Counted from the first letter of the stretch, positions 46,510 to 56,804 are shown. The stretch: 64,000 nucleotides of DNA from PALSA-607 sp963825425 (GCA_963825425.1 CAWGTF010000013.1:372001-436000), one strand, 5' to 3'. Made by a program: numbers and translations. Notes: a model not told the origin generated them from the letters alone.

Positions 46510-47519
46510 TTACGCCGAACGGCGGGCCCGCGCGGGCTTCCGCTCTGCAGCGGCTCTCGCGGCGGCGGCGGCCGGCGCCTTGGCAGCCTGCTTCGTAGCG
46601 GTCGACTTGGCCGCAACCTTCGTGCCGGCCCGGGCGGCCACTGCCTTCTTGGCGGGCGCGGCCTTGGGGGTGAGCTTCTTGACCGGCGCCTTCTTGGCGG
46701 CCGCCGGAGCCTTCCCCGCCGAGCCGTGGCCCTGCTCCCTCGAGGCCTTCACGGCCGCGATGCTGGCCTGCAATGCAGCGACCAGGTCGACGACCGTGCC
46801 AGCCGTCTCCGACTCAGCCGGTCAGGCGCCGGCACCAGATCGCGGCCCTCGATCTTTGCCTCGACGACCGACTCGAGCGCCGCTCGGTACTGATCGGTGT
46901 AGTCAGCTGGGTCGAAGTCACCCGACAACGACTCGACGAGCGAGTTCGCCATCGCGATCTCCGCAGGCCGCACATCGACATCCTCATCGAGGAACCCGAA
47001 CTCCGGGTTGCGGATCTCGTCTGGCCACAGCATGGTCTCGAGCGTGATGACGCCGGCCCGTACCCGCAGCGTCGCGAGTGCCTCCCGACGGCGTAGCGCG
47101 ACCTTGACCACCGCAACGCGGCCGGACTTCTCCAAGGTGTCGCGCAGCAGGACGTAGGCCTTCGCAGCGCGGGCGTCGGGCTCGAGGTAGTAACTCTTGT
47201 TGAAGTAGATGGGGTCGACCTGCTCGAGCGGCACGAACTGCAAGACGTCGATCTCGCGACTGCTGGTCAGGGGCAGTTCGGCCAAATCGTCGTCGGTCAG
47301 CACGACCATGTCGCCGTCCGGCAGTTCGTAGCCTTTGGCGATGTCGTTGTACGGGACCTCTTCGCCGTCAATGGAACAGATCCGCTTGTACTTGATTCGA
47401 CCGCCGTCCTCGCGATGCACTTGGTGAAAGGCGATGTCCTTCTCTTCCGTCGCCGAGTACACCTTGACGGCAATGCTGACCAGGCCGAAAGAAATGGACC
47501 CTTTCCAGATGCTGCGCAT
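46510..47519 (-). CDS. ku: NHEJ end-binding protein Ku, one frameshift
   Basis: About 335 aa. The Ku core starts MRSIWKGSISFGLVSIAVKV and includes LQFVPLEQVDPIYFNKSYYL and ALRRREALATLRVRAGV. The tail is Lys/Ala-rich and histone H1-like, as in many actinobacterial Ku proteins; it extends DNA binding and ligase contact. The frame breaks near 46815 between LVPAPDR and AGTVVDLVAALQ. Divergent from the LigD-type polymerase with only 31 bp between. Confidence 0.93.
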
Positions 47520-47550
47520 GAGCCTTCCTTCGTCCGTGAAGCACTAGACC

Positions 47551-48528
47551 GTGCCATCAAGCAAAGATGCAAACGAAAAGTCGGACAAGACGACCGTTCA
47601 GGTGGGCGACCGCCGGCTGGCCATCACCAACCTCACCAAGATCTTGTACCCGCAAACAGGATTCACCAAGGGCGAGGTTCTCGACTACTACGCCCGCGTT
47701 GCGCCGGTGCTGCTCCCGCATCTCGCCGGGCGGCCGCTGACCCGCAAACGCTACCCCAACGGCGTAGACGGCCCTTCGTTCTTCGAGAAGAACGCGCCGC
47801 GCGGGACGCCGGAATGGGTGCGCACGGTCACCCTGCCGGTGCCCGGGAGCACCATGAACCGCGAGACGATCGATTTCGTCATCGTCGACGACCTGCCGAC
47901 GCTGGTCTGGACGGCAAATCTCGCCTCCCTCGAACTGCACGTGCCGCAATGGAAAGTCGGGCCACGCGGCGGCGTCCAGGATGCCGATTTGCTGGTGCTC
48001 GATCTCGATCCCGGGCCGCCCGCGACGATCGTCGAATGTTGCGAAGTTGCCTTGCTGCTTAGGGAAATTCTGGAGTCCGACGGGCTGAAGGGTTACCCGA
48101 AGACGAGCGGTTCGAAGGGCATGCAGCTGTACGCGCCGCTTCGCCCGACGTCGTCGGACGACACTCGCATGTATGCGCGGTCACTGGCTCGGCGGCTCGA
48201 GAGGCAACGGCCCGATCTGGTCGTGTCCGACATGACCAAGGCGCTGCGGCACGGCAAGGTGCTGGTCGACTGGAGCCAGAACGCGGCCGCCAAGACGACC
48301 GTCGCGCCGTACTCGCTGCGGGCCCGTCCAGAACCGACGGTGTCGACCCCCGTCACTTGGGACGAGGTGACCGCCTGCCGGTCGCCGGAGGAGCTGGTCT
48401 TCCTACCCGCCGCAGTGCTGGAACGAATCGAGGCGGACGGCGATCTGCTCGCCGACCTGGTCACGCTGACCACCAAACAACGACCCAAGCTGCCCGCCGG
48501 CGCCGCGGCCGCCGCAGACGGCACGTAG
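47551..48528 (+). CDS. Stand-alone LigD-type polymerase/primase domain
   Basis: 325 aa, an archaeo-eukaryotic primase-like NHEJ polymerase. Catalytic Asp pair in LVLDLDPGPP, the KILYPQTGFTKGEVLDYY opening and TSGSKGMQLYAPL are diagnostic. It fills gaps with ribonucleotides at Ku-bound ends. No ligase or phosphoesterase domain is attached, so ligation needs a separate gene outside the window. GTG start at 47551 with a weak ribosome site. Confidence 0.93.
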   Translation: MPSSKDANEKSDKTTVQVGDRRLAITNLTKILYPQTGFTKGEVLDYYARVAPVLLPHLAGRPLTRKRYPNGVDGPSFFEKNAPRGTPEWVRTVTLPVPGSTMNRETIDFVIVDDLPTLVWTANLASLELHVPQWKVGPRGGVQDADLLVLDLDPGPPATIVECCEVALLLREILESDGLKGYPKTSGSKGMQLYAPLRPTSSDDTRMYARSLARRLERQRPDLVVSDMTKALRHGKVLVDWSQNAAAKTTVAPYSLRARPEPTVSTPVTWDEVTACRSPEELVFLPAAVLERIEADGDLLADLVTLTTKQRPKLPAGAAAAADGT

Positions 48529-48596
48529 TACCGGTAAGTTCTCAGTGTCGGGTTGGCACGAGCAAGCAGGCCCACCACACAAGGCGGAGGATGACC

Positions 48597-48824
48597 GTGG
48601 AGGTCAAGATCGGTGTCCAGTACGCCGCGCGCGAGATCGTCGTGGAGAGCTCGCAGACCCCCGAGGCCGTCGAGGAACTGATCATTGCAGCGGTCAAGGC
48701 CGGCGGCTTGCTGACCCTCGCCGACGAGCGCGGCCGTCGGGTCTTGATCCCGGTCGAGAAGCTCGCCTACGTCGAGATCGGCGAAGCGAACGAGCGCAGG
48801 GTCGGCTTCGGCAGCGCGATGTAG
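48597..48824 (+). CDS. DUF3107 protein (TB9.4-like)
   Basis: 75 aa, VEVKIGVQYAAREIVVES ... LIPVEKLAYVEIGE. Small conserved actinobacterial protein, equivalent by position and sequence type to Rv3208A (recollection). The GTG at 48597 is chosen over ATG 48591 because GGAGG ends directly at that ATG but lies six bases before the GTG, and homologues start at MEVKIGV. Confidence 0.88.
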   Translation: MEVKIGVQYAAREIVVESSQTPEAVEELIIAAVKAGGLLTLADERGRRVLIPVEKLAYVEIGEANERRVGFGSAM

Positions 48825-48845
48825 AGGCGCGGTGAGTGCGTCCGC

Positions 48846-49544
48846 CTAGGCGGAGAGACCGAGCGCTGCCATCCGGCGCATGTGGGCGTCGGTGATCCGG
48901 GTGAATGTGCGCATCAGTTCACTGATGTCGGCACCCGCGCCGGCCACTCCCCCGACCAGCAGGGTGACCAGCGCCTCGCGTTCTGCACACACCGCCTGGG
49001 CTTGCGCAAGGGCTTCGCCGACGATCCGGCGCCCCCACAAGGCGAGGCGCCCGGCGATCGTCGGGTCGGCCACGATGGCCTGCCGCACCCGCTCGACCGC
49101 GAACTCAGCGTGGCCGGTGTCGGCCAGCACTTCGAGCACGAGCGCCCGGGCGGTGGGATCGAGGAGCTTCGCAATCTCCCGGTAGAAGTCCGCCGCAATG
49201 CCATCACCGACGTACGCCTTCACCAGGCTCTCGGCCCAATCGCTTGGCGCGGTCTGCGCATGAAACGCCTCAAGCGGGACGACGAATGGTGCCATCGCCT
49301 TCTCGGCGCCCACGCCCATTCCCTCGAGGTGCCGCTCGAGTAGCTGGTAGTGCCCGAACTCTGCGGTCGCGAGGCGGGCAAGGGCGGCCTTGTCTTCGAG
49401 GGTCGGCGCCATCCGCGCGTCGTAGGCCAGGCGTTCAAAGGCGACGAGTTCGGCATAGGCCAGCACACCGAGCAAGTCGGTGACGGCGTCGCGATAAGTC
49501 GGATCGGCCAGCAGGTCGATCTCTGGAACTTCCTCGTCGTCCAC
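48846..49544 (-). CDS. Ferritin-like domain protein
   Basis: 232 aa four-helix protein. Iron-ligand-like residues recur in LGVLAYAELVAFERLAYD, ATAEFGHYQLLERH and EVLADTGHAEFAVERV (E, ExxH pattern). The family sits beside rhlE and DUF3107 in actinobacteria, function unproven. GTG 49542-49544 is chosen as the first start before the domain; upstream open frame is promoter DNA. Confidence 0.85.
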   Translation of the reverse strand: MDDEEVPEIDLLADPTYRDAVTDLLGVLAYAELVAFERLAYDARMAPTLEDKAALARLATAEFGHYQLLERHLEGMGVGAEKAMAPFVVPLEAFHAQTAPSDWAESLVKAYVGDGIAADFYREIAKLLDPTARALVLEVLADTGHAEFAVERVRQAIVADPTIAGRLALWGRRIVGEALAQAQAVCAEREALVTLLVGGVAGAGADISELMRTFTRITDAHMRRMAALGLSA

Positions 49545-49659
49545 TCTCCGAAGAGTAGTGCCGTAGCGAGCGTGCCGAAAGCTTGGCAGGCGGCCGCACG
49601 GTAGACTCGCGCTGCCAAGGGCGACCGCCCGGACCCGCGAGCCGCGCTGCATTGTTCCC

Positions 49660-51225
49660 ATGCACGATTCCAGCGCCCGCCAGACGGTCCCGACCGCAGG
49701 TCGGCCCCTTTTGAGAGGTTCCGTTCTGACCACGTTTGCCGAACTCGGGATTGCTCCCGAGACCGCCGAGGCCCTAGAAGCCGTCGGCATCACCATCCCG
49801 TTCCCCGTTCAAGCACTGGCGATTCCACTAGCGCTGACTGGCACCGACTTGATCGGACAGGCCAGGACCGGCACGGGCAAGACTCTTGCGTTCGGAGCCC
49901 CGCTGCTCCAGCTCATCGAGTTGGTCGACGATCATCGCCCGCGGGCACTTGTCGTCGTCCCGACCCGTGAACTCGCGATCCAGGTCGCCGCGGACCTCGT
50001 CGTCGCGGGCAAGGGACTGGGCGCCCGCGTGCTCGCCGTCTACGGCGGCCGGTCCTACGAGCCGCAGGTCGCGGCGCTCAAGGCCGGCATCGACGTGGTG
50101 TCGGGGACCCCTGGGCGGCTGCTCGACCTGGCTCGACAGGGCCACCTCGACCTGTCCAGCATCCAGATCCTGGTGCTCGATGAAGCCGACGAGATGCTCG
50201 ACCTTGGCTTCCTGCCTGACGTCGAGCGCATCCTCGCGCTGACGCCGGCCAGCCGCCAGACGATGCTCTTCTCGGCGACGATGCCGGGCGAGGTCATCTC
50301 GCTGTCACGCAAGTACCTCAAGCAGCCGACCAGGATCCGCGCCGAGGAACCGGACGAGGGCCGCACGGTTCCAGAGACCGCGCAGTTCGTCTACCGCGCA
50401 CATTCGATGGACAAGCCCGAAGTGCTGGCGCGCATCCTGCAGGCTGACGGGCGCGGGCTGGCGATGGTCTTTTGCCACACCAAGCGGCAGTGCGACAAGC
50501 TCGCGGCCGACCTGAGCGAACGCGGCTTCGCGGCAGCTGCGGTGCACGGCGACCTCGGTCAGGGCCAACGTGAGCAGGCCCTGCGCGCCTTTCGAGCGGG
50601 CAAGGTCGACGTGCTGGTGGCCACCGATGTAGCTGCCCGCGGTATCGACGTCGAGGGCGTCACCCACGTCATCAACTACTCCTGCCCGGACGACGAGAAG
50701 ACCTACTTGCACCGCATCGGGCGAACCGGCCGGGCGGGCGCGTCTGGCGTCGCCGTCACGCTGGTCGACTGGGACGATCTCGCCCGCTGGAAGTCGATCA
50801 ACAGCCTGCTCGATCTGTCGTTCCCCGACCCGCCGGAGACCTACTCGACCTCCGACGAACTGCACGAGCAGTTGGGCATCCCCCGTGGAGTCACCGGCGT
50901 CCTGCCACGCGCCGATCGCACCAGAGCCGGACTCGGCGCCGAAGTCCTCGAGGACCTTGGCGAGACAGGGCGACCCCGACGCAGTGCCGGCGCAGCCGGT
51001 GGGCCGGGACGGTCAGCAAGCGGTTCGCGGGGCGGCGGTCACACCGAGCGCGAGCGGGCACCGCGCAAGCGTGCCGCGGCAGCGACAGACGAGCAGCGAC
51101 AGCACAGAGTGCCGCGGCCAAAGCACCCAGGACCGCGACCACGCCTGACGGCTCACCAGCCCGCCCACGTCGCCAACGGACCAGGTCGGCGCAATCGCAC
51201 GCACGGCCAGTGCATCGCCGAGTGA
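49660..51225 (+). CDS. rhlE: DEAD-box RNA helicase (RhlE-type)
   Basis: 521 aa. Q motif FPVQALAIP, motif I ARTGTGKT, PTRELAIQV, VLDEADEMLDLGF, SATMPGEV, VATDVAARGIDVEG and HRIGRTGRAG are all present. Remodels RNA, probably in ribosome assembly or decay. The basic C-terminal tail ends at 51225, but the next frame encodes RRRSRGGRGRSGGSANS with a stop at 51342-51344, a typical RGG tail of this family, so a shift near 51210 is likely. Confidence 0.93.
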   Translation: MHDSSARQTVPTAGRPLLRGSVLTTFAELGIAPETAEALEAVGITIPFPVQALAIPLALTGTDLIGQARTGTGKTLAFGAPLLQLIELVDDHRPRALVVVPTRELAIQVAADLVVAGKGLGARVLAVYGGRSYEPQVAALKAGIDVVSGTPGRLLDLARQGHLDLSSIQILVLDEADEMLDLGFLPDVERILALTPASRQTMLFSATMPGEVISLSRKYLKQPTRIRAEEPDEGRTVPETAQFVYRAHSMDKPEVLARILQADGRGLAMVFCHTKRQCDKLAADLSERGFAAAAVHGDLGQGQREQALRAFRAGKVDVLVATDVAARGIDVEGVTHVINYSCPDDEKTYLHRIGRTGRAGASGVAVTLVDWDDLARWKSINSLLDLSFPDPPETYSTSDELHEQLGIPRGVTGVLPRADRTRAGLGAEVLEDLGETGRPRRSAGAAGGPGRSASGSRGGGHTERERAPRKRAAAATDEQRQHRVPRPKHPGPRPRLTAHQPAHVANGPGRRNRTHGQCIAE

Positions 51226-51448
51226 ATCCCGAACGCCGGCGGCGGCCAGCCGAGGGCGGCGGACCCGACGGTGCCGCCGGTGGCCCACGGCGCCGGCGAT
51301 CGCGCGGCGGTCGCGGCCGGTCAGGCGGCAGCGCCAACAGCTAGCGCGAGCTCCCACCTGGCGATTTCACCCCCGCGCCGAGGTCCGGGCATTCAAGCCG
51401 GTGCGCCGATGTACCGACGAAGCAGTCGGGCACACGCGAGGAGGACCC

Positions 51449-51895
51449 GTGGTATTGCGGACCGTGGCCGGGCGTCGCACCGGTGAAAGTACAGAGGACC
51501 TCGAGTCATGGCTGGTGCAGCTCAAGGGCTGCCCGCCGGTGACCAGGACCGTGCTGCTCACGTGTACGAACGCCGTTCACGGTGCGGAGCCCTCGACCTG
51601 GTTCTATGTCGAAGCTGACGCGGAGACCGCGGTGGCGCGTCATCGCTGCATGAGCTGCGGCGACAGCCAGGACGTACTCGACTCCGCCGAGCACTGGAAC
51701 TTCCCGCGGATGTGGGCCTGCCCCAACTGCTCGCAGTCGATCGCCGAACTCGCGACCGGGCTCCACACCGACGATGACGGAGCGGTGAACTGGATCGCGC
51801 TCGCCGCTCGCTGCGTCGATTGCGGAACCATCGATGGTCTGACCGACTTCACGCTCGACGCCGTGCCGGCAGATGAGGTCCTGCGCCAGCTCTAG
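51449..51895 (+). CDS. Conserved protein with cysteine pairs
   Basis: 148 aa from GTG 51449, fixed by GAGGAGG five bases before. Contains HRCMSCGDSQDV, WACPNCSQSIAEL and ARCVDCGTIDGL, three CxxC groups that suggest zinc ribbons. The family occurs in actinobacteria near rhlE; function unknown. The upstream in-frame ATG at 51401 has no site. Confidence 0.75.
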   Translation: MVLRTVAGRRTGESTEDLESWLVQLKGCPPVTRTVLLTCTNAVHGAEPSTWFYVEADAETAVARHRCMSCGDSQDVLDSAEHWNFPRMWACPNCSQSIAELATGLHTDDDGAVNWIALAARCVDCGTIDGLTDFTLDAVPADEVLRQL

Positions 51896-51979
51896 CGCAA
51901 ACTTCGTCGAAACAAATCTCCTACACGGCCGTCAGGTCGTGTTCAGGTTCAGTGCAGGCCCGCACGCGATTGTCATCCC

Positions 51980-53230
51980 ATGACAACGATGCAGCTGCCG
52001 GATGAACTGACCTACGTCGAGGCGCCCAGCGCACCGGCGATCGAGATCGTCATTCCCGTACACAACGAGGAGCACGATCTCGGGCCGAGCGTTCGCCGCT
52101 TGCACGAATACCTGACATCGACGTTTCCCTTGTCGTTTCGCATCACCATCGCTGACAACGCCAGCACCGATGAAACGTGGCCCATCGCGTGCGCACTGGA
52201 AGCCGAGCTCGCGAACGTGCGCGCGACCTACCTCAGCAAGAAGGGTCGCGGTCGCGCGCTCCACACCGTGTGGTTGGCGAGCACCGCGGAAGTCGTTTGT
52301 TACATGGACGTCGATCTGTCGACCGATCTGTCCGCGCTGCTGCCCCTCGTCGCACCTCTGCTGTCGGGGCACAGCGATGTCGCGATCGGCACCAGGCTTG
52401 CGCGGTCGTCGCGCGTCGTTCGTGGACCCAAGCGTGAAATCATCTCGCGTTGCTACAACGTGCTGCTGCGCACCACGCTCACTACCCGGTTCTCGGATGC
52501 GCAATGCGGATTCAAAGCGATGCGTGCCGATCGAGCGCGTGAGCTGCTGCCCATGGTGCAGGACAACGGTTGGTTCTTCGACACCGAACTCCTCGTTCTT
52601 GCCGAGCGGTCGGGGATGCGGATTCACGAGGTGCCGGTCGACTGGACGGACGACCCGGATTCCCGCGTCGACATCGTGCAGACCGCGATCGCCGATCTTC
52701 GCGGCATAGCCCGACTGACGCGCGATCTCGCACGCGGACGGATACCGCTGCGGGCACATCGAAGCGACGGCGCCAGCGGATCGCTCGGCGCGCAGCTGTA
52801 CCGCTTCTGTGGTGTGGGCATCGCGAGCACGATCGCATACGTCGTTCTCTTTCTCGTTGCGCGAACGGCCATGTCTGCCGCGTGGGCGAATGCGATCGCC
52901 CTGCTGATAACGGCGATCGGCAATACCGCGGTCAATCGCTCGATCACGTTTGGTGTGCGCGGTCGCACCGCGCGATTGCAACATCAGCTGCAGGGACTTG
53001 CAGTCTTCGGCGTCGGTCTCGCATTGAGCACGGGTGCCCTCGCGGTCGTGCACGCAGTTGCACCGCACGCCGGGCGATCGATCGAAGTCACGGCGCTCGT
53101 GCTCGCAAATCTGGCCGCCACCATTCTTCGCTTCTTGCTGTTTCGGTCGTGGGTCTTCCGCAGGCCGTCAGACGTACAGAGCCCGCACCTGCCCCGCGCC
53201 ATTACAACGACCGTCAAGGAGTTCTCATGA
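51980..53230 (+). CDS. GT2 glycosyltransferase with GtrA-like domain
   Basis: 416 aa. The catalytic domain has IVIPVHNEEHDLGPSVRRL, DNASTDETW and the DxD-type MDVDLSTD, close to dolichyl-phosphate mannosyl/glucosyltransferases. The C-terminal 140 residues hold four membrane helices of GtrA type that may flip the lipid-linked sugar. It likely makes a polyprenyl-phosphate sugar for the next enzyme, which starts in an ATGA overlap. Confidence 0.92.
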   Translation: MTTMQLPDELTYVEAPSAPAIEIVIPVHNEEHDLGPSVRRLHEYLTSTFPLSFRITIADNASTDETWPIACALEAELANVRATYLSKKGRGRALHTVWLASTAEVVCYMDVDLSTDLSALLPLVAPLLSGHSDVAIGTRLARSSRVVRGPKREIISRCYNVLLRTTLTTRFSDAQCGFKAMRADRARELLPMVQDNGWFFDTELLVLAERSGMRIHEVPVDWTDDPDSRVDIVQTAIADLRGIARLTRDLARGRIPLRAHRSDGASGSLGAQLYRFCGVGIASTIAYVVLFLVARTAMSAAWANAIALLITAIGNTAVNRSITFGVRGRTARLQHQLQGLAVFGVGLALSTGALAVVHAVAPHAGRSIEVTALVLANLAATILRFLLFRSWVFRRPSDVQSPHLPRAITTTVKEFS

Positions 53231-55341
53231 CCACCACCGCGCCCACGATGAGCACGGCGCCGGCCATCTCGAGCGTGACCGACAACGCGCGGGTGATGCA
53301 GGGCCGGGTCGCATGAAGCGCATGGTCCGGGGCCGGCCGACCGATCCGGCTTGGGTGCGCCCGTCGCTGCTCGCCCTGCTGATCGGAACGGCGTTCCTCT
53401 ACATCTGGGGCTTGGGCGCTTCGGGTTGGGCGAACTCGTTCTACTCGGCTGCCGTTCAAGCTGGCTCGACAAGCTGGAAGGCCTTCTTCTTCGGCTCCTC
53501 GGATGCCGCAAACTTCATCACGGTCGACAAACCACCGGCGTCGCTGTGGGTCATGGACCTTTCGGCGCGCGTCTTCGGGGTGAACGCCTGGAGCATTCTG
53601 GTGCCGCAGGCCCTTGAAGGCGTAGCCACGGTTGCCGTCCTCTACGCAACGGTTCGCCGCTGGTTCACTCCTGCGGCGGGTTGCTGGCAGGCGCCGTGCT
53701 CGCTCTTACTCCTGTCGCCGTGCTGATGTTCCGCTTCAACAACCCCGACGCCTTGCTCGTGCTGCTGTTGACAGTTGCTGCCTACGCGGTGACAAGGGCA
53801 CTGGAAGCCGCGAGCACTCGGTGGCTTGTGCTTGCCGGATCCCTCGTCGGTCTGGGATTCCTGACGAAGATGATGCAGGCGTTCTTCGTCGTCCCTGCAT
53901 TCGGTCTGGTGTACTTGCTTGCCGCCCCGACACCTGTTCGGCGCAGGATCTGGCAGTTGCTCCTTGCCGGCGTTGCGATGTTCGTCGCGGCGGCTTGGTG
54001 GGTCGTTGCGGTCACGTTGACGCCGGCCAGCGCGCGGCCCTACATCGGCGGATCGCAGCACAACAGCATTCTCGAGCTGATCTTCGGCTACAACGGCTTC
54101 GGCCGACTGACCGGCAACGAGACGGGCAGCGTCACCGGGGGCGGCGCCGGTAACGCGGGTGGTGGTGGCTGGTGGCAACATGTGGGGTCCGACCGGCATC
54201 ACCCGACTCTTCGGTTCGGAAATGGGCACCCAGATCTCCTGGCTGATCCCGGCCGCGCTGGTCATGGTGCTCGGTGCGTTGTGGCTCACACGGCGCGAGG
54301 GACGCACCAGCAAGCTGCGCGCAGCGACCGTCCTGTGGGGCACCACGCTGATCGTGAGTGGACTGATTCTGAGCTTGAGCAAGGGCATCATTCACCCGTA
54401 CTACACGGTTGCACTTGCGCCGGCGATCGGTGCACTCGTCGGCATCGGCGGCACCGAACTGTGGCGCCACCGCGAGCGCTGGACATCACGGGTATTCCTG
54501 TCGGCCGCGATCGCGGTGACGACATGGTGGGCACACGTGCTTCTTGGCCGGACGCCGACATTCGAGTCGTGGTTGCGTCCGACGATCCTGGTCGTTGGCA
54601 TCGCAGCGGCTGTCACGGTGCTCGTCATCGGACACGTGAAGCGCGGCATCGCGGTCGCGATCGCAGCAGGCTCCGTGCTGACGGCAGTCGGCGCACCGGT
54701 CGCGTTTGCTATCGACACCGCGAGCACACCGCACACCGGTTCAATCCCGAGCGCCGGACCGTCGTCGGGCTCAGGGTGGACCGGGCGGCTTCGGCGGTCG
54801 CGGATTCGGCGGTGGCCAGCCGGGTGCGGGCCGGGGCGGAACACCGCCGACCGGAACGACAGGTGGAACGCCTCCGAACGGCGCCACCGGCTTCGCCCCA
54901 CCGACCGGGACGACGGGTACGACCGGCACGACCGGGCCTGCTGGTGGGTTCGGCGGCGGTCGCGGACAAGGCGGCGGCGGGCTGCTCGGCAGTAGCACAC
55001 CGAGCGCGGCACTCACAGCCGCCTTGAAGGCGAACGCGAGTTCCTACACGTGGGTTGCTGCGGCCGTCGGGTCAAACGAAGCATCGGGGTACCAGCTAGC
55101 GACCGGCGATCCCGTCATGGCGATCGGCGGGTTCAACGGCAGCGATCCTGATCCCACACTGGCGCAGTTCGAGAAGCTCGTCGCTGAGGGCAAGATTCAC
55201 TACTTCATCGCGGGCAGCGTCGGCACTCCGAATGGCGGCAGCAACGCGTCGTCCGAGATTTCGACCTGGGTGAGCAGCCACTACACCGCGGTCACGATCG
55301 GTGGCGTCACGCTCTACGACCTGACCAAGGCCACGTCATGA
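53227..55341 (+). CDS. Polyprenyl-sugar dependent membrane glycosyltransferase (PMT/ArnT-like), about four frameshifts
   Basis: About 700 aa in successive frames that join into one GT39/GT83-like enzyme: MTTTAPTMSTAP, then AAVQAGSTSWKAFFFGSSDA and VDKPPASLWVMDLSARVFG, then FRFNNPDALLVLLLTVAAY and LTKMMQAFFVVPAFG, then HPYYTVALAPAIGALVG, then a Gly/Thr-rich linker (GTTGTTGTTGPAGGFGGG) and an exported C-terminal domain (YFIAGSVGTPNGGSN). Shifts lie near 53310, 53678, 54170 and 54775. The first frame, 29 aa with a TGA at 53314-53316, could instead be a short coupled ORF. With the GT2 gene it forms a protein- or wall-glycosylation pair. Confidence 0.85.
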
Positions 55342-55350
55342 CGGCAAGCG

Positions 55351-55713
55351 CTAGGCGAGCACCGGATCGAGCACGTTCTGAAAATCTTCGGGAGTGAACG
55401 GTTTCGCGACCAGGAACATCGCGCCGGCCTCAAGAGCCGCCGTCCGCATCTGGGGCGAGGCTTCCGACGTCACAAAACCAAAGGGGATGCGCCAGCCCGC
55501 CGAACGCAGCGCAGTGAGCAGTTCGAGTCCCGACATCTGCGGCATGTTCCAGTCGCACAGCACGACATCGGGTGGCGCTTGTGCGACCACCTCGAGTGCG
55601 TGCAGCCCGTCAACCGCCTCGACAAGTTCGTGCTCGTCGTAGCCGGCCATTCGCAGGGTGCGCGCCACGATCATGCGCATGGCTCTGCTGTCGTCGACGA
55701 TCAAGATTCGCAT
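55351..55713 (-). CDS. cheY: CheY-like response regulator 1
   Basis: 120 aa, receiver domain only. Phospho-acceptor Asp54 in VLCDWNMPQMSG, acidic pair in IVDDSRAMR, Thr/Ser switch VTSEAS and Lys in VAKPFTPED. It lies 6 bp downstream of cheX on the same strand, so kinase output and phosphatase are made together. Confidence 0.93.
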   Translation of the reverse strand: MRILIVDDSRAMRMIVARTLRMAGYDEHELVEAVDGLHALEVVAQAPPDVVLCDWNMPQMSGLELLTALRSAGWRIPFGFVTSEASPQMRTAALEAGAMFLVAKPFTPEDFQNVLDPVLA

Positions 55714-55719
55714 CGCGAC

Positions 55720-56166
55720 CTACGATGCCTGCTGCCAAAGGCTCACGAAGAGCGGCTCGGCGCGCCAGGAGAGCTGGACCTCCCGAACCATCCGCGTGCC
55801 GGGAAGCGACAACTGACCCTGCACTACCGACGGCAGCGAAAGTGCTGAGGGGCCGGGCAGCATGCTCTTGACGTTGCCACCGACCATGTTGGCGATTTCA
55901 CCGAGCGCGTCGACTACTTCGGTCTGCGTCACAGCGCCCGGAGCGATGGAGAACAGCGCCGCTGCAGCGTCGCGCGCCGCGGGCGGCGAGCACTGCAGCA
56001 TGATCGAGCCGGTATAGGCGCCCGACAGGTGGACGCACCCGGTGATCTTGTCTGCGGGCAGGTCGCCGCTCGTGGCGATCAGACCTGCCGGATCACCGTC
56101 GAGGAACGACGTCCAGACCTCACGCGTGATGACCTCTAGGTCATCCGCACTGGGAATGTAGGTCAC
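55720..56166 (-). CDS. cheX: CheX/CheC-type CheY-P phosphatase
   Basis: 148 aa. The phosphatase signature of the CheC/CheX/FliY family is seen as DALGEIANMVGGNVKSMLPG, with the catalytic Glu and Asn. It removes phosphate from CheY-P. A single helix-signature copy favours CheX over CheC. GTG start at 56164-56166 after GAGAGG. Confidence 0.85.
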   Translation of the reverse strand: MTYIPSADDLEVITREVWTSFLDGDPAGLIATSGDLPADKITGCVHLSGAYTGSIMLQCSPPAARDAAAALFSIAPGAVTQTEVVDALGEIANMVGGNVKSMLPGPSALSLPSVVQGQLSLPGTRMVREVQLSWRAEPLFVSLWQQAS

Positions 56167-56218
56167 GGCCTGCTACCTCTCTACACATTCGAATCGAGCA
56201 CGTTCGTGGGCCTGCGCA

Positions 56219-56614
56219 CTAGTAGGCGAGGACGCCGAGAAGGGCGAGCTTGTCGGCGATCGCATCAGGAGTGAACGGCTTGATGACGTATTCGTGAGCG
56301 CCCGCCGCGAGTGCACGGACGATCTGTGACTGCTCGCTTTCGGTCGTCACCATCATCAGCGTGATCTGGCGCCACTTCTCCTCGCGACGGACCGCGTTGA
56401 CGAACGCGAGTCCATCCATGACCGGCATGTTCCAGTCGACAAGAGCGATGTCTGGCAGGACGCCGCTCTGCAACCGCGCGATAGCTTCGGCGCCGTTGGG
56501 GGCGTCGACAACGTCAAACCCGAGCGATCGCATGATCCGACCGAGAATCAAACGCATCGCGCTCGAGTCGTCGATCACCATGGCCAACATCGGACGTGCA
56601 CCTTCCGTCGTCAT
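56219..56614 (-). CDS. cheY: CheY-like response regulator 2
   Basis: 131 aa from ATG 56612-56614; the alternative ATG 56588-56590 (MLAMVIDDSS) has a better ribosome site (GGAAGG). Receiver with Asp60 in ALVDWNMPVMDG, VTTESEQSQI and Lys in VIKPFTPDAI. Two single-domain regulators in one cluster allow one to be the motor signal and the other a phosphate sink or adaptation regulator (inference). Confidence 0.92.
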   Translation of the reverse strand: MTTEGARPMLAMVIDDSSAMRLILGRIMRSLGFDVVDAPNGAEAIARLQSGVLPDIALVDWNMPVMDGLAFVNAVRREEKWRQITLMMVTTESEQSQIVRALAAGAHEYVIKPFTPDAIADKLALLGVLAY

Positions 56615-56804
56615 CGAGGCACCGGACCTGTAGGACCGAACCAGCCGGGCGGACATACGCGGCCGCGGGTCTGGAGCCGGTCTAGCAGTAGAGCCGATCT
56701 GGAGATGGTCTTCATCGTGCTGAGTTCTCATCGGGCGAACTAGGCGGGTGCTGTTGCGGCATTCGGCCCGCACGTACTGGCATGTTCATCGGCCTTTACG
56801 CGAA

